Shown here piece by piece: positions 22,494-29,636 of a stretch of 64,000 nucleotides of DNA (its first letter is position 1; every line of letters starts with the position of its first letter). A model generated the notes under the pieces. The model was not told the DNA's origin. It saw nothing but the letters and a program-made list of their open reading frames with translations, and made no database searches. The DNA is taken from contig NZ_CP134606.1 of assembly GCF_031844685.1 (NCBI RefSeq), positions 1 to 64,000 of the forward strand, read 5' to 3'. The position numbers and the translations under genes are program-made. Source of the DNA: Streptomyces sp. ITFR-21 (GTDB taxonomy: Bacteria > Actinomycetota > Actinomycetes > Streptomycetales > Streptomycetaceae).

Positions 22494-23423
22494 ATGCGAG
22501 CGCACCGACCGACACTGCTGACCATGCCCGCCGTGCTGGAGTATCTGCGCGCCCACCGCGCCGGTGTCGACGTCCCCCCCGAGTATCTGGCCAACCTCGG
22601 GGAGAGGGACCGGCTGCGTGCGCTGTCGGCCTGTGGCCTGAGCCAGAGTCTCGTCGCCACCATGGCCGGGGTCGACGTGCGCACCTACGGGGATTTCGAG
22701 CGCAGGGGCCTGTCGTCGCCCGGGGTGGTGCGGTCGGTGGCCGGCATCCTGGGGGCCAGCTGCGCGCAGCAGGTGGCGATGTGGCGGTGGATCCGCCGCG
22801 CTGTGCCGCCCGACCTTCGGCCCTCCGCCGACATCGACCCCGAACTCGCCGACCAGCTCACCGGCGCCGAGCGCTCGCCCGCGGTGTGGCTGACGCCGGA
22901 GTGGGACGTCCTGGGCGCCAACCAGCCGGCGTCTCAGCACCTGGGACCGCTCGCCCGCCTCGGCGCCAACTGGGCGACCGCGATCCTCGGACCCGGTGGT
23001 GAGGCGCGGGACATGATGGCCGACTGGTCCACGTGCGCGCGGTGGATGGTCGCAGCCCTGCGCATGGCCACCGTGGACCCCGATCACTCCGCCCGGACCG
23101 CCGAGGTGGCGCTCGAGGTGCGGCAGCACCGACCGACCGCGGACCTGTGGGACACGTGCGCGGAGATGCTCGACGGGCCGGACGGGATGATCCTGCGGGC
23201 GCGGCTGCCCGGCCTGTCGTCCCGCCCGGTCGATCTGCGGCTGTCCACCCTGTCCCGCGGGGACGTCCGCCTGGTGGTGCTCCGGCCGATCGTGACCGTC
23301 GGGGCAGCGGAGGCGGTTTCAGCCGCGCAGGTCGACCAGCATCGGCGGCGCTGTCTCGCCCGTGACGGCGGTGACCGAGAGGACGGCGTGCCCGGCCGGC
23401 ACCGCAGCGAGGTCGGACGATGA
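22494..23423 (+). CDS. XRE regulator with MmyB-like ligand domain
   Basis: A 309-residue protein from ATG 22494. Residues about 35-75 (RALSACGLSQSLVATMAGVD, then VRTYGDFERRGLSS) form an XRE-type HTH. Downstream is the MmyB-like ligand-binding domain: the hallmark WDVLGANQPA (about 142-151), LGPLARLGANWATAILGPGG and WMVAALRMATVDPDHS. MmyB-type regulators control antibiotic and stress genes. The 3' end overlaps the convergent traG-like gene by 105 bp, and the last 30 residues are Arg/Asp-rich and unlike the family. The original stop may have been lost. It follows the glycosyltransferase/primase-like pair and may control them. Confidence 0.8.
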   Translation: MRAHRPTLLTMPAVLEYLRAHRAGVDVPPEYLANLGERDRLRALSACGLSQSLVATMAGVDVRTYGDFERRGLSSPGVVRSVAGILGASCAQQVAMWRWIRRAVPPDLRPSADIDPELADQLTGAERSPAVWLTPEWDVLGANQPASQHLGPLARLGANWATAILGPGGEARDMMADWSTCARWMVAALRMATVDPDHSARTAEVALEVRQHRPTADLWDTCAEMLDGPDGMILRARLPGLSSRPVDLRLSTLSRGDVRLVVLRPIVTVGAAEAVSAAQVDQHRRRCLARDGGDREDGVPGRHRSEVGR

Positions 23424-25430
23424 CCAGCGGTCGCGCTCGACCCGGCGGACGGTGACGGCCTGGGTGGTGACCGCCTCCCCGGTGAGCAGCCGGCGGATAC
23501 CGCGCGCTAGCCGCCTAGTGGCGCCGCCGGACTGGTCGGGGGTGCGGGTGACGTCGGAGTCCTCCACCCACGCGGTCCCCCACGCCCGTGCGAACTGCCG
23601 GCCGTCCCACGTCGAGATCCCGGCCAGCGCGATCCGGCAGCCCGCCGCGCCGAGCAGCGGGCCGCGCAGGTCTTCGGGCACGTCGTCCAGACCGCGCAGT
23701 GCCATCACAACGCCGGCGTGCGCGGGCCGCAGCCGCTGCAGCGCCTGCACGGATTCGGCGGTGACGGTGTGAGTGGCGTCATCCAGGACCAGGCCGGCGA
23801 ACAGCGATCGGTCCGCCCGTGCAGTGGCCGCCACGGTGAACTGCGCGAGCAGTAGCCGAGTCAGGATCCGGGACGCTTCGGTGTGCCCGTCCTGGGGCAG
23901 GTCGACCCGCACCCGTACCGGCTGTTCCAGGGTCAGCGCGAACGGCCGGGACCGGCCGGTGGAGTCGAAGAACCCGGCGAGGGCTGGCCGGTCCAGCAGC
24001 GCGACCCGGTCCGCCAGCAGCGCCCCGACATCCCCCGCGCGCCCCGCCTGCCGGCTGCGGGCGTCCAGCTCGCGCGCCCAGCCCGGCTCCGCCGCCTCGT
24101 CCAGCTGCTCCCGCAGCGTCGTCACGGCCGCAGCGTCGCCGTCCAGCAGCGCGCGCAGCTCGGCGACGGAGGGGAACCGGCCGCGGGCCGCCCGGAACGG
24201 GCCGAGCACCTGGGCGAGCGCACCCACCGCCCGCCGCAGGTCGGCCCGCTCCCCCTCGGACCCGTCCAGCAGCGCGGCGGACAGCAGCGCCGCCGCGGCG
24301 TCCGGGTCCGACGTGCCGCCGTACAGGTCAAGGCCGTACGCCGAGTCCGGGTCACCGGCCGTGATCACCACGTCGAACGACCCGTCAGGCCCCAGTCCGG
24401 CGCCCCGCGTGCCGACCGCTACCACCACGGCGGCGCCGGTCAGGGCTTGCAGGCACAGCGACTCCACGACCGGCCGCACGATGTACCAGGTCTTGCCCGA
24501 TCCGGACGGCCCGACCGCCACCACCGACGTCCCCAGCACCGCCGGCTCCACCGCCGCGCCCACGCCCCGGAACCGGGGCGCGTTGCGCGGGTCGTCCACG
24601 ACGGTGCCCAGGCGGACTTGGCCGGTCATCAGGTCGTGCCGGGCGACGCGGGCCTGCAGGCCGCGGGCGCCGGACGGGTGCGGACACGCCGCCGCCCCCC
24701 GCTGCACCACCGCCTGGACGAACGCGTCCGCCACGGCAGGGCCCGCCGCCGCGGCGGCCGACCACGCCCGGGTCAGCCGGGCGTGGTCGACATCGCTCAT
24801 CCGCCCGGCCGCCAGGTCGGCCGCGAGCCGGTCGGCCGCCGTGTGCCGGCCGGCCGCCCGCAACTGCGGCCACTCCGCCGGGTCCGCCGGGGTCGCAGCC
24901 GGATCGGCGGCTGGTTGCGCAGGGCGCGGGAACGCGCGGCGCAGCGCGGGGAGCACGTAGCGGCGGCCGGCCTCCGGCCAGTGACCGGCCCGCCCGAACA
25001 CGATGGCGAGCAGCACCCACCACAGCCCGGTGTAGATGTCCTGCGCGACGATGAACCGGTGCACCTGGGCCAGGGTCCACCGGTGGCCCGAGTTCGGGGC
25101 GAGGCCGGTCCAGACCAGCGGGCGGACCCACAGCCAGTACAGGTAGTCGCGGGCGGCCGAGTTCGTCAGCCACATCCCGACCAGCGCGCCCGCGGCCGTG
25201 CCGACCAGCCGGCGGTCGGGGATGCGATCCGGGTCGGCCGGCGGGCGCGGGGTGTGCCCGAAAGCGTAGATCCCGGGTCCGTCCGGGCGCCGCGGAGTGA
25301 GCAGCCACGCCTCCAACGCCGCGCCGCGCCCGGCCGACACGGCGGGGGGAGCCGTCGGCATGGGCGGCACGGCCGCCGGCTGGTCGGCACAGCCGCTGGA
25401 CGAGGTGCCGACTTGGTCTTTTTGGTTCAC
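23319..25430 (-). CDS. TraG/VirD4-like ATPase for DNA transfer
   Basis: A 703-residue protein from GTG 25430, overlapping the methyltransferase stop (GTGA). It has a Pro-rich start and two hydrophobic segments (near 80-100 and 130-150). A P-loop GPSGSGKT lies near 307-314, and a Walker B-like FAGLVLDDATH near 541-551 is followed by a sensor-like AGVVMALRGLD. This is the layout of coupling-protein-type ATPases that energise DNA export in actinomycete conjugation modules, where they sit next to membrane proteins and an FtsK-like translocase, as here. The sequence is too divergent for me to give a Tra name. Confidence 0.8.
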   Translation of the reverse strand: MNQKDQVGTSSSGCADQPAAVPPMPTAPPAVSAGRGAALEAWLLTPRRPDGPGIYAFGHTPRPPADPDRIPDRRLVGTAAGALVGMWLTNSAARDYLYWLWVRPLVWTGLAPNSGHRWTLAQVHRFIVAQDIYTGLWWVLLAIVFGRAGHWPEAGRRYVLPALRRAFPRPAQPAADPAATPADPAEWPQLRAAGRHTAADRLAADLAAGRMSDVDHARLTRAWSAAAAAGPAVADAFVQAVVQRGAAACPHPSGARGLQARVARHDLMTGQVRLGTVVDDPRNAPRFRGVGAAVEPAVLGTSVVAVGPSGSGKTWYIVRPVVESLCLQALTGAAVVVAVGTRGAGLGPDGSFDVVITAGDPDSAYGLDLYGGTSDPDAAAALLSAALLDGSEGERADLRRAVGALAQVLGPFRAARGRFPSVAELRALLDGDAAAVTTLREQLDEAAEPGWARELDARSRQAGRAGDVGALLADRVALLDRPALAGFFDSTGRSRPFALTLEQPVRVRVDLPQDGHTEASRILTRLLLAQFTVAATARADRSLFAGLVLDDATHTVTAESVQALQRLRPAHAGVVMALRGLDDVPEDLRGPLLGAAGCRIALAGISTWDGRQFARAWGTAWVEDSDVTRTPDQSGGATRRLARGIRRLLTGEAVTTQAVTVRRVERDRWSSSDLAAVPAGHAVLSVTAVTGETAPPMLVDLRG

Positions 25431-28000
25431 GGCTCCTCACCCCCGGGTGTGCCGCGTCGAGAGGGCCGACCCGGCCGGGCTCGCCGTGTCCCGGCGTCGG
25501 CCTGGCCGTCGCGGCTGTCGCAAGCGGTGCCGGTGCGAGGCTTGGTCAGCCGCTGGACGGACAGGTCGGCGCCGTCCTGCTCACGCTCGATCCCGATGGC
25601 GGTGAATCCCTCAGCCGCCGCTGCCTCCAGAGTGGAGCCCGTCCCGGCGAAAGGGTCGACGATCACTCCACCGGGCGGCGTGACGAGCCGGACCAGCCAG
25701 CACATCAGTGAGAGCGGTTTCACCGTGGGCCATGCGGTCCCGTCGGCGAGCCGCGGGCGCTCAGCGGACGGGGCTTTCGCCTGGTAACGGAAGGTGGGGA
25801 AGAACCGGGACGCGCCGCCCTCGTCCCGGTGCTTTGCGTATGGCACGCGGGACTTGATCTCGCCGTAGGTGTCGGTGAAGCGAGGGCTCGGCTCGTTGCC
25901 TGAGACATCTCCGCCTGCTCGCCGGACCCCGCTCTGCCGGTCCATCTCCGAAACCGGGCACCCGGGCACGCACCCGTCGGCGCAGGCGTCTCCGATGACC
26001 TGCCCGTCGGCGTCGACCGACGGCTGGTGTGCGAGCAGGACGTTCGTCGGCCAGCGCCCGGCTGCGTGCGCGGAGTCTTCCCGGGCGCCGGTCCGCACTC
26101 CGCCGGTGTCGCCGTTGCAAGGGCTGGCGATGCCCACCACGGAGGCGCACTTGTCGCGGTAGTCCTGTCCGGCCGGGGTTCGGCAGGCGTCGACGTTGAG
26201 TGCGCCGGTGCCGTACTGGAGGACGTTGGCTGCAACGGTTCCGGCGAGGGGCTTGCGGGCGACGATGATCGGCTCCGACGCTGGCTTGAGCGCGGTGCCC
26301 CAGCCTTCCCAGCGGGCAGCGTCGGCGCTGCTGGGTGTCCAAGTTCGTTTTCCTGCGTCCATGGCCGATCCTGCACCGTGGTCGTAGTTGACGCGGCCGC
26401 GCCCGGACGGGGTGTAGTCTCGGCCGCCGCCGGACTCAATCGCCTTGGCCACGTTCAGGGACTTCGGGAAGCCACTGTTGCCGGTGATGAACACCCGGCC
26501 GTTGCGGCGGGCGACGAAGGCTCCCGTCGGGACGCGAACGCACCAGACCTCGCCGGTGTAGTCCTCCCACGTGTCACGTAGATGCCTCGCTTGAAGCTCG
26601 GTCGTCGCCGTGTCGCGGAGGTACACGGCGCCGCCGGGGCGGTTGCTACGCATCCCGACCTTGCCCGCCTTGCCAATCAAGGCGAGGAGGGTCTGTAGCC
26701 ACACCAGGTCGTCCTCGTGCTTCTGGTAGAACTGCCAGGCGCCGCGGTCCCCGTTCCGGCTGCGCTGCTGGGACTCGTCGCCGAGGAGCGCAGCGTTAAG
26801 GAGCGCCCGCTTCTCCAGTCCGGTCATCTGCCACAGCAGTTCGTAAGTGGGCCGCTTCGCAGGCAGGTCGCGACGTACCGACTTAGCGAGGTCTCCGGTG
26901 AAGAACCAAGTGGTCTCCGTGTAGGCGCGCCCCTTGTACTGGCGCTCTCGGTCGTATCGCTTGTGTGCGCCGAGGCGGTCCATGAGGGTGGCTATCTCGG
27001 CAACCTTGTCCGAGTTGACGCTGGACTGGGTGATGCGCACGCCGGTACCGGACGGGTCGAACCCGCCCTCGGTCCACACCCAGCCGAGAAGCGCGGCGTA
27101 GTCCGTGCCGCCGATGCCGGGGCCGTCGTGTTCGCCGGCCAGCGGCAGGACGACGGAGTTCCAGCTGCTGAGGGTTCCGGCCTCGGCTACCTTCCAGGTG
27201 TCCTCGTACCAGACCTTCCGGACGCCGTCGGTCATGCGGCGCTGACGAGGCCGATGGTAGACGCGGTGGTTGGGTGTCAGGACCTGATCCGTGTCGGCGT
27301 TGCGCAGGACCCGCATCGGCCCATCCCACGGGGCGCGGTAGGCATGTTCGACGGCGGCCAGACTGATTGTCCCGGTTGTGTGGTCCCACTGAGCTACGCG
27401 CTCGCCGACCTGAACATCGATGCCGCGCTTCCAGCCGTGTTCGGTCAGGATCTCGGCGTCGTCGGTGAGGCAGCCGTAGTTCCAGGTGATCATGTCGCGG
27501 ATCTCGAACCCGGCGAGGCGGATGGACAGGCCCATCAAGTCGGCCGTGCGGGGCGCGGAGAACGCCACCAGGTGACCTCCGGGTTTGAGGACGCGCAGGC
27601 ACTCCTCCCACACGGCCGGGGGCGGCACGAACGCGTCCCAGTCCCTGCCCAGAAAGCCCCGGCCGCTCGGCGTGTACGCCCGGTCGCCCGCCAGCCACGC
27701 GGCCAGCACCTCCGCGATGACCGTGGGATGGTGGCCGGCGAGCCCGTACGGCGGGTCGCAGATCACCGCGTCCACGCTCGCGTCGGGCAGCGTCTGGAGG
27801 ACATCGAGACAATCCCCCAGGTAGAGGCAGACCGAACCGTTTTCGAAGTAGGGGGCCCGACCGTCCCGGCGGGTGCCGTCCAGGGGGCGTCCGGGCAGCG
27901 GCAGCTCGGACTCCACCTCGTACAGCTCGGGCGGTTGTTCCAAGCGCTCGACGGTGTTATGGGCGCAGTCGGCGGCGGGGCGCTCGCAGTCGCAAGCCAC
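25427..28000 (-). CDS. DNA amino-methyltransferase interrupted by an intein
   Basis: An 857-residue precursor from GTG 28000 (GGAG upstream). The exteins are a beta-class N4-cytosine/N6-adenine methyltransferase: catalytic DPPY at 82-85 (CDPPYGLAG), then CLRVLKPGGHLVAF (134-147), and late in the chain the AdoMet site VDPFAGTGSTLEAA (near 780-790). Between residues 176 and 509 a 332-residue intein is inserted, right after RDMITWNYG and before SGFPKSLNVAKAIE. After splicing the enzyme is about 525 residues. It is coupled to the TraG-like gene by GTGA. No restriction enzyme is adjacent, so it is probably a solitary modifier protecting the element from host restriction during transfer. The specificity is unknown. 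Confidence 0.92.
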   Translation of the reverse strand: MACDCERPAADCAHNTVERLEQPPELYEVESELPLPGRPLDGTRRDGRAPYFENGSVCLYLGDCLDVLQTLPDASVDAVICDPPYGLAGHHPTVIAEVLAAWLAGDRAYTPSGRGFLGRDWDAFVPPPAVWEECLRVLKPGGHLVAFSAPRTADLMGLSIRLAGFEIRDMITWNYGCLTDDAEILTEHGWKRGIDVQVGERVAQWDHTTGTISLAAVEHAYRAPWDGPMRVLRNADTDQVLTPNHRVYHRPRQRRMTDGVRKVWYEDTWKVAEAGTLSSWNSVVLPLAGEHDGPGIGGTDYAALLGWVWTEGGFDPSGTGVRITQSSVNSDKVAEIATLMDRLGAHKRYDRERQYKGRAYTETTWFFTGDLAKSVRRDLPAKRPTYELLWQMTGLEKRALLNAALLGDESQQRSRNGDRGAWQFYQKHEDDLVWLQTLLALIGKAGKVGMRSNRPGGAVYLRDTATTELQARHLRDTWEDYTGEVWCVRVPTGAFVARRNGRVFITGNSGFPKSLNVAKAIESGGGRDYTPSGRGRVNYDHGAGSAMDAGKRTWTPSSADAARWEGWGTALKPASEPIIVARKPLAGTVAANVLQYGTGALNVDACRTPAGQDYRDKCASVVGIASPCNGDTGGVRTGAREDSAHAAGRWPTNVLLAHQPSVDADGQVIGDACADGCVPGCPVSEMDRQSGVRRAGGDVSGNEPSPRFTDTYGEIKSRVPYAKHRDEGGASRFFPTFRYQAKAPSAERPRLADGTAWPTVKPLSLMCWLVRLVTPPGGVIVDPFAGTGSTLEAAAAEGFTAIGIEREQDGADLSVQRLTKPRTGTACDSRDGQADAGTRRARPGRPSRRGTPGGEEP
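26477..27472 (-). other. Intein with LAGLIDADG-type endonuclease, residues 177-508
   Basis: The insertion begins with Cys (CLTDDAEILTEHGWKRG, block A), has block B VLTPNHRVYHR with the Thr-x-x-His pair, and a LAGLIDADG-like block (DYAALLGWVWTEGGF, about 300-314). It ends with block F/G VWCVRVPTGAFVARRNGRVF and then ITGN, before Ser as the +1 residue. The usual penultimate His is Gly here, which a minority of inteins tolerate. It sits in a conserved stretch of the methyltransferase (NYG/SGFPKSLNV), a typical intein position. Splicing would be Cys1 to Asn332 with Ser+1. Confidence 0.9.
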
Positions 28001-28045
28001 GGGGTTCTCCGTTCGGTGGCGCTGGTCGGGAAGGCGGTGGGTGGG

Positions 28046-28119
28046 TGCCGGGAGCGGGAGTCGAACCCGCAGGTGGGCCGCTTTTAGGGCGGGAGCGTTT
28101 GCCGTTTCGCCATCCCGGC
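28046..28119 (-). tRNA. tRNA-like gene, loop CCTAAAA (UAA anticodon candidate)
   Basis: On the minus strand: acceptor GCCGGGA/TCCCGGC, D stem GCG/CGC, anticodon stem CCGC/GCGG (the outermost pair mismatched), loop CCTAAAA and T arm GCGGG/CCCGC. With a standard loop the anticodon is TAA (leucine), but position 33 is C where nearly all tRNAs have U. The variable region is short, unlike normal leucine tRNAs. Shifted by one it would read CTA. It aligns base for base with 17270-17343. It lies 45 bp upstream of the methyltransferase start in the same orientation and may be co-transcribed with the transfer genes. No CCA is encoded. Confidence 0.65.
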
Positions 28120-28135
28120 GGGGTGCCTACCTGGG

Positions 28136-28555
28136 CTAGGTGGCGAGGTCGGGCAGGTCGGTGATGGGCTGTGGCGGGGGCTCGAAGGGCGGTTCGGGGA
28201 GGTCGGCTGGCTCGGCGTCGGCGGCGTGGTGGAAGCGGCTGCCGGCCTGGCAGCCGGGGTCGGCGCACCAGTGGATGCCGAGGAAATCCACGCCGCCGTA
28301 GGCGAGCAGCGCGGCGACGGCAAGACCGCGGGCGAGCGCGTTGAAGACCTCGGTGGTCTCGCCGCGGCGGCCGTGGAACTGAAGGATGTCGCCCTTGCTG
28401 CCGACGATGGCGGCGGATTGGGTACTGATGGCCATCAGCGTGTCGGTGGTGTGGCAGCGCAGTTCCTGAATGTGCAGGGGCACGGTGAGGCGCAGGGTCT
28501 CCTGGAGGACCATCTGCTGGGCGCTGATGGCCGCGGTTTCGGACGGGCGGGTCAT
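28136..28555 (-). CDS. Hypothetical protein
   Basis: A 139-residue protein whose ATG (28555) overlaps the stop of the upstream gene (ATGA). The first 90 residues are mostly alpha-helical and amphipathic (SAQQMVLQETLRLTVPLHIQ, then VFNALARGLAVAALLAYGGV). A short Cys pair (HWCADPGCQAGSRF) suggests a metal knuckle. The C-terminus is Pro/Glu-rich. It is translated in tandem with the sigma-like protein and lies just upstream of the tRNA-like gene, within the transfer block. Its position suggests a regulatory or accessory role, but no family is recognised. Confidence 0.7.
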   Translation of the reverse strand: MTRPSETAAISAQQMVLQETLRLTVPLHIQELRCHTTDTLMAISTQSAAIVGSKGDILQFHGRRGETTEVFNALARGLAVAALLAYGGVDFLGIHWCADPGCQAGSRFHHAADAEPADLPEPPFEPPPQPITDLPDLAT

Positions 28556-29511
28556 GCTGTCGCCGTCTTTCTGGCGCGGCGCGCGGCGTCGCGGGCCACA
28601 TCGCAGGTCCGGCAGATTCGGGACCGCGGGCGTCCGGGCCGGCGGATCGTGTTCTCCGGCGTGTACTCGTGGCCCTGCGGGCAGTGGGTGGGGACACCTT
28701 GCGCCCTGGAGCCGATGCGCCGGTCGGTGCCCTTGATGGCAGGTGCGGTCTCGGGTGCGTACCAGTGGGCACGGAAGCGGCGGCGGGCGTTGCTCATGCG
28801 GACGGTCATTGCCGTGTATTTGATGCCGAGAGAATCGGCGGCCTTCTGGTAGTCGTCGAGGGCCGCCAGTGCGACGACGGCCTCCCGCAAATGCTCCGGA
28901 AGGGTGGCGAGGATTTCGTGGACGGCGATTCGCTCGGTGACGCCTTCGTCAGCCGCGTGGGTGGCCCCGCGGGTCCAGTAGGCGACGAAGCGCGGCGCGG
29001 AGGCGACTTCGCCGGAGCGGTCGGTGGAGTCGACTCCGTACAGGCGCCGGACGGCCTTCACATCGTGGTAGATGGCCTGCCAGCCGGCACGCGTCAGGTC
29101 GTGCCGCGTTGGTGGTTCCGGGGCGGCACAGAGTGTTTCGGCGATCGCCGACCAGGCGGTGTCGTAGCGGGTCGTGATGTCGGAGGAGAGGGTGCGGTCT
29201 GCCGCGCAGGCGGCACGGGCCATGCGGTCGATGTCGCGGAGGGTGTAGCCGTACCGGATTTCGTCCGGGCCGGCCGTGGGCTGCGCGGTCCTCTCCTCCT
29301 CGAGTGCGGCCTCGGCGAGGGCAAGATCCGCGACGTGCGCGGTGCCTCGGTGCGCCGTGCCCTCCATTCCGTCGAGCCGAATGGCGAGGCCGTTGCCGCC
29401 CAGCAGCCCTCGCACGTGCCGGTGGACGGCCTGGGCGAGTTTGTCAGGTTCGGCGGTGATGTGGCGGACGGTGGTCTCGCCGGCGGTGTGGATGGTGAGC
29501 TGGTAGTCCAC
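28552..29511 (-). CDS. Sigma-like regulator with C-terminal zinc ribbon
   Basis: A 319-residue protein from GTG 29511 (AGGAAGGAA upstream). The middle (about 100-190) resembles sigma region 2 or a helical scaffold. Residues about 218-265 carry a region-4-like HTH (ILATLPEHLREAVVALAALD, then YQKAADSLGIKYTAMTVRMS) as in ECF-type sigma factors. The tail has a zinc-ribbon pattern, HCPQGHEYTPENTI and SRICRTCDVARDAARR, like those in HNH-type and phage proteins. The fusion of a sigma-4-like HTH with a zinc ribbon on a transfer element suggests a dedicated regulator of the transfer genes. The sigma assignment is by pattern only. Confidence 0.7.
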   Translation of the reverse strand: MDYQLTIHTAGETTVRHITAEPDKLAQAVHRHVRGLLGGNGLAIRLDGMEGTAHRGTAHVADLALAEAALEEERTAQPTAGPDEIRYGYTLRDIDRMARAACAADRTLSSDITTRYDTAWSAIAETLCAAPEPPTRHDLTRAGWQAIYHDVKAVRRLYGVDSTDRSGEVASAPRFVAYWTRGATHAADEGVTERIAVHEILATLPEHLREAVVALAALDDYQKAADSLGIKYTAMTVRMSNARRRFRAHWYAPETAPAIKGTDRRIGSRAQGVPTHCPQGHEYTPENTIRRPGRPRSRICRTCDVARDAARRARKTATA

Positions 29512-29636
29512 GAGGGGTTCCTTCCTGTCTGGTCGGTGAAGTCCCGGGTCAGTTGAGTGGCCGACGTGCCAGCCGCCGCAGGGCGCCGCGCGCGGCTTGC
29601 GGCGTCGGCTCGCTGGCCCTGCGCTGGGGAGCGGGT

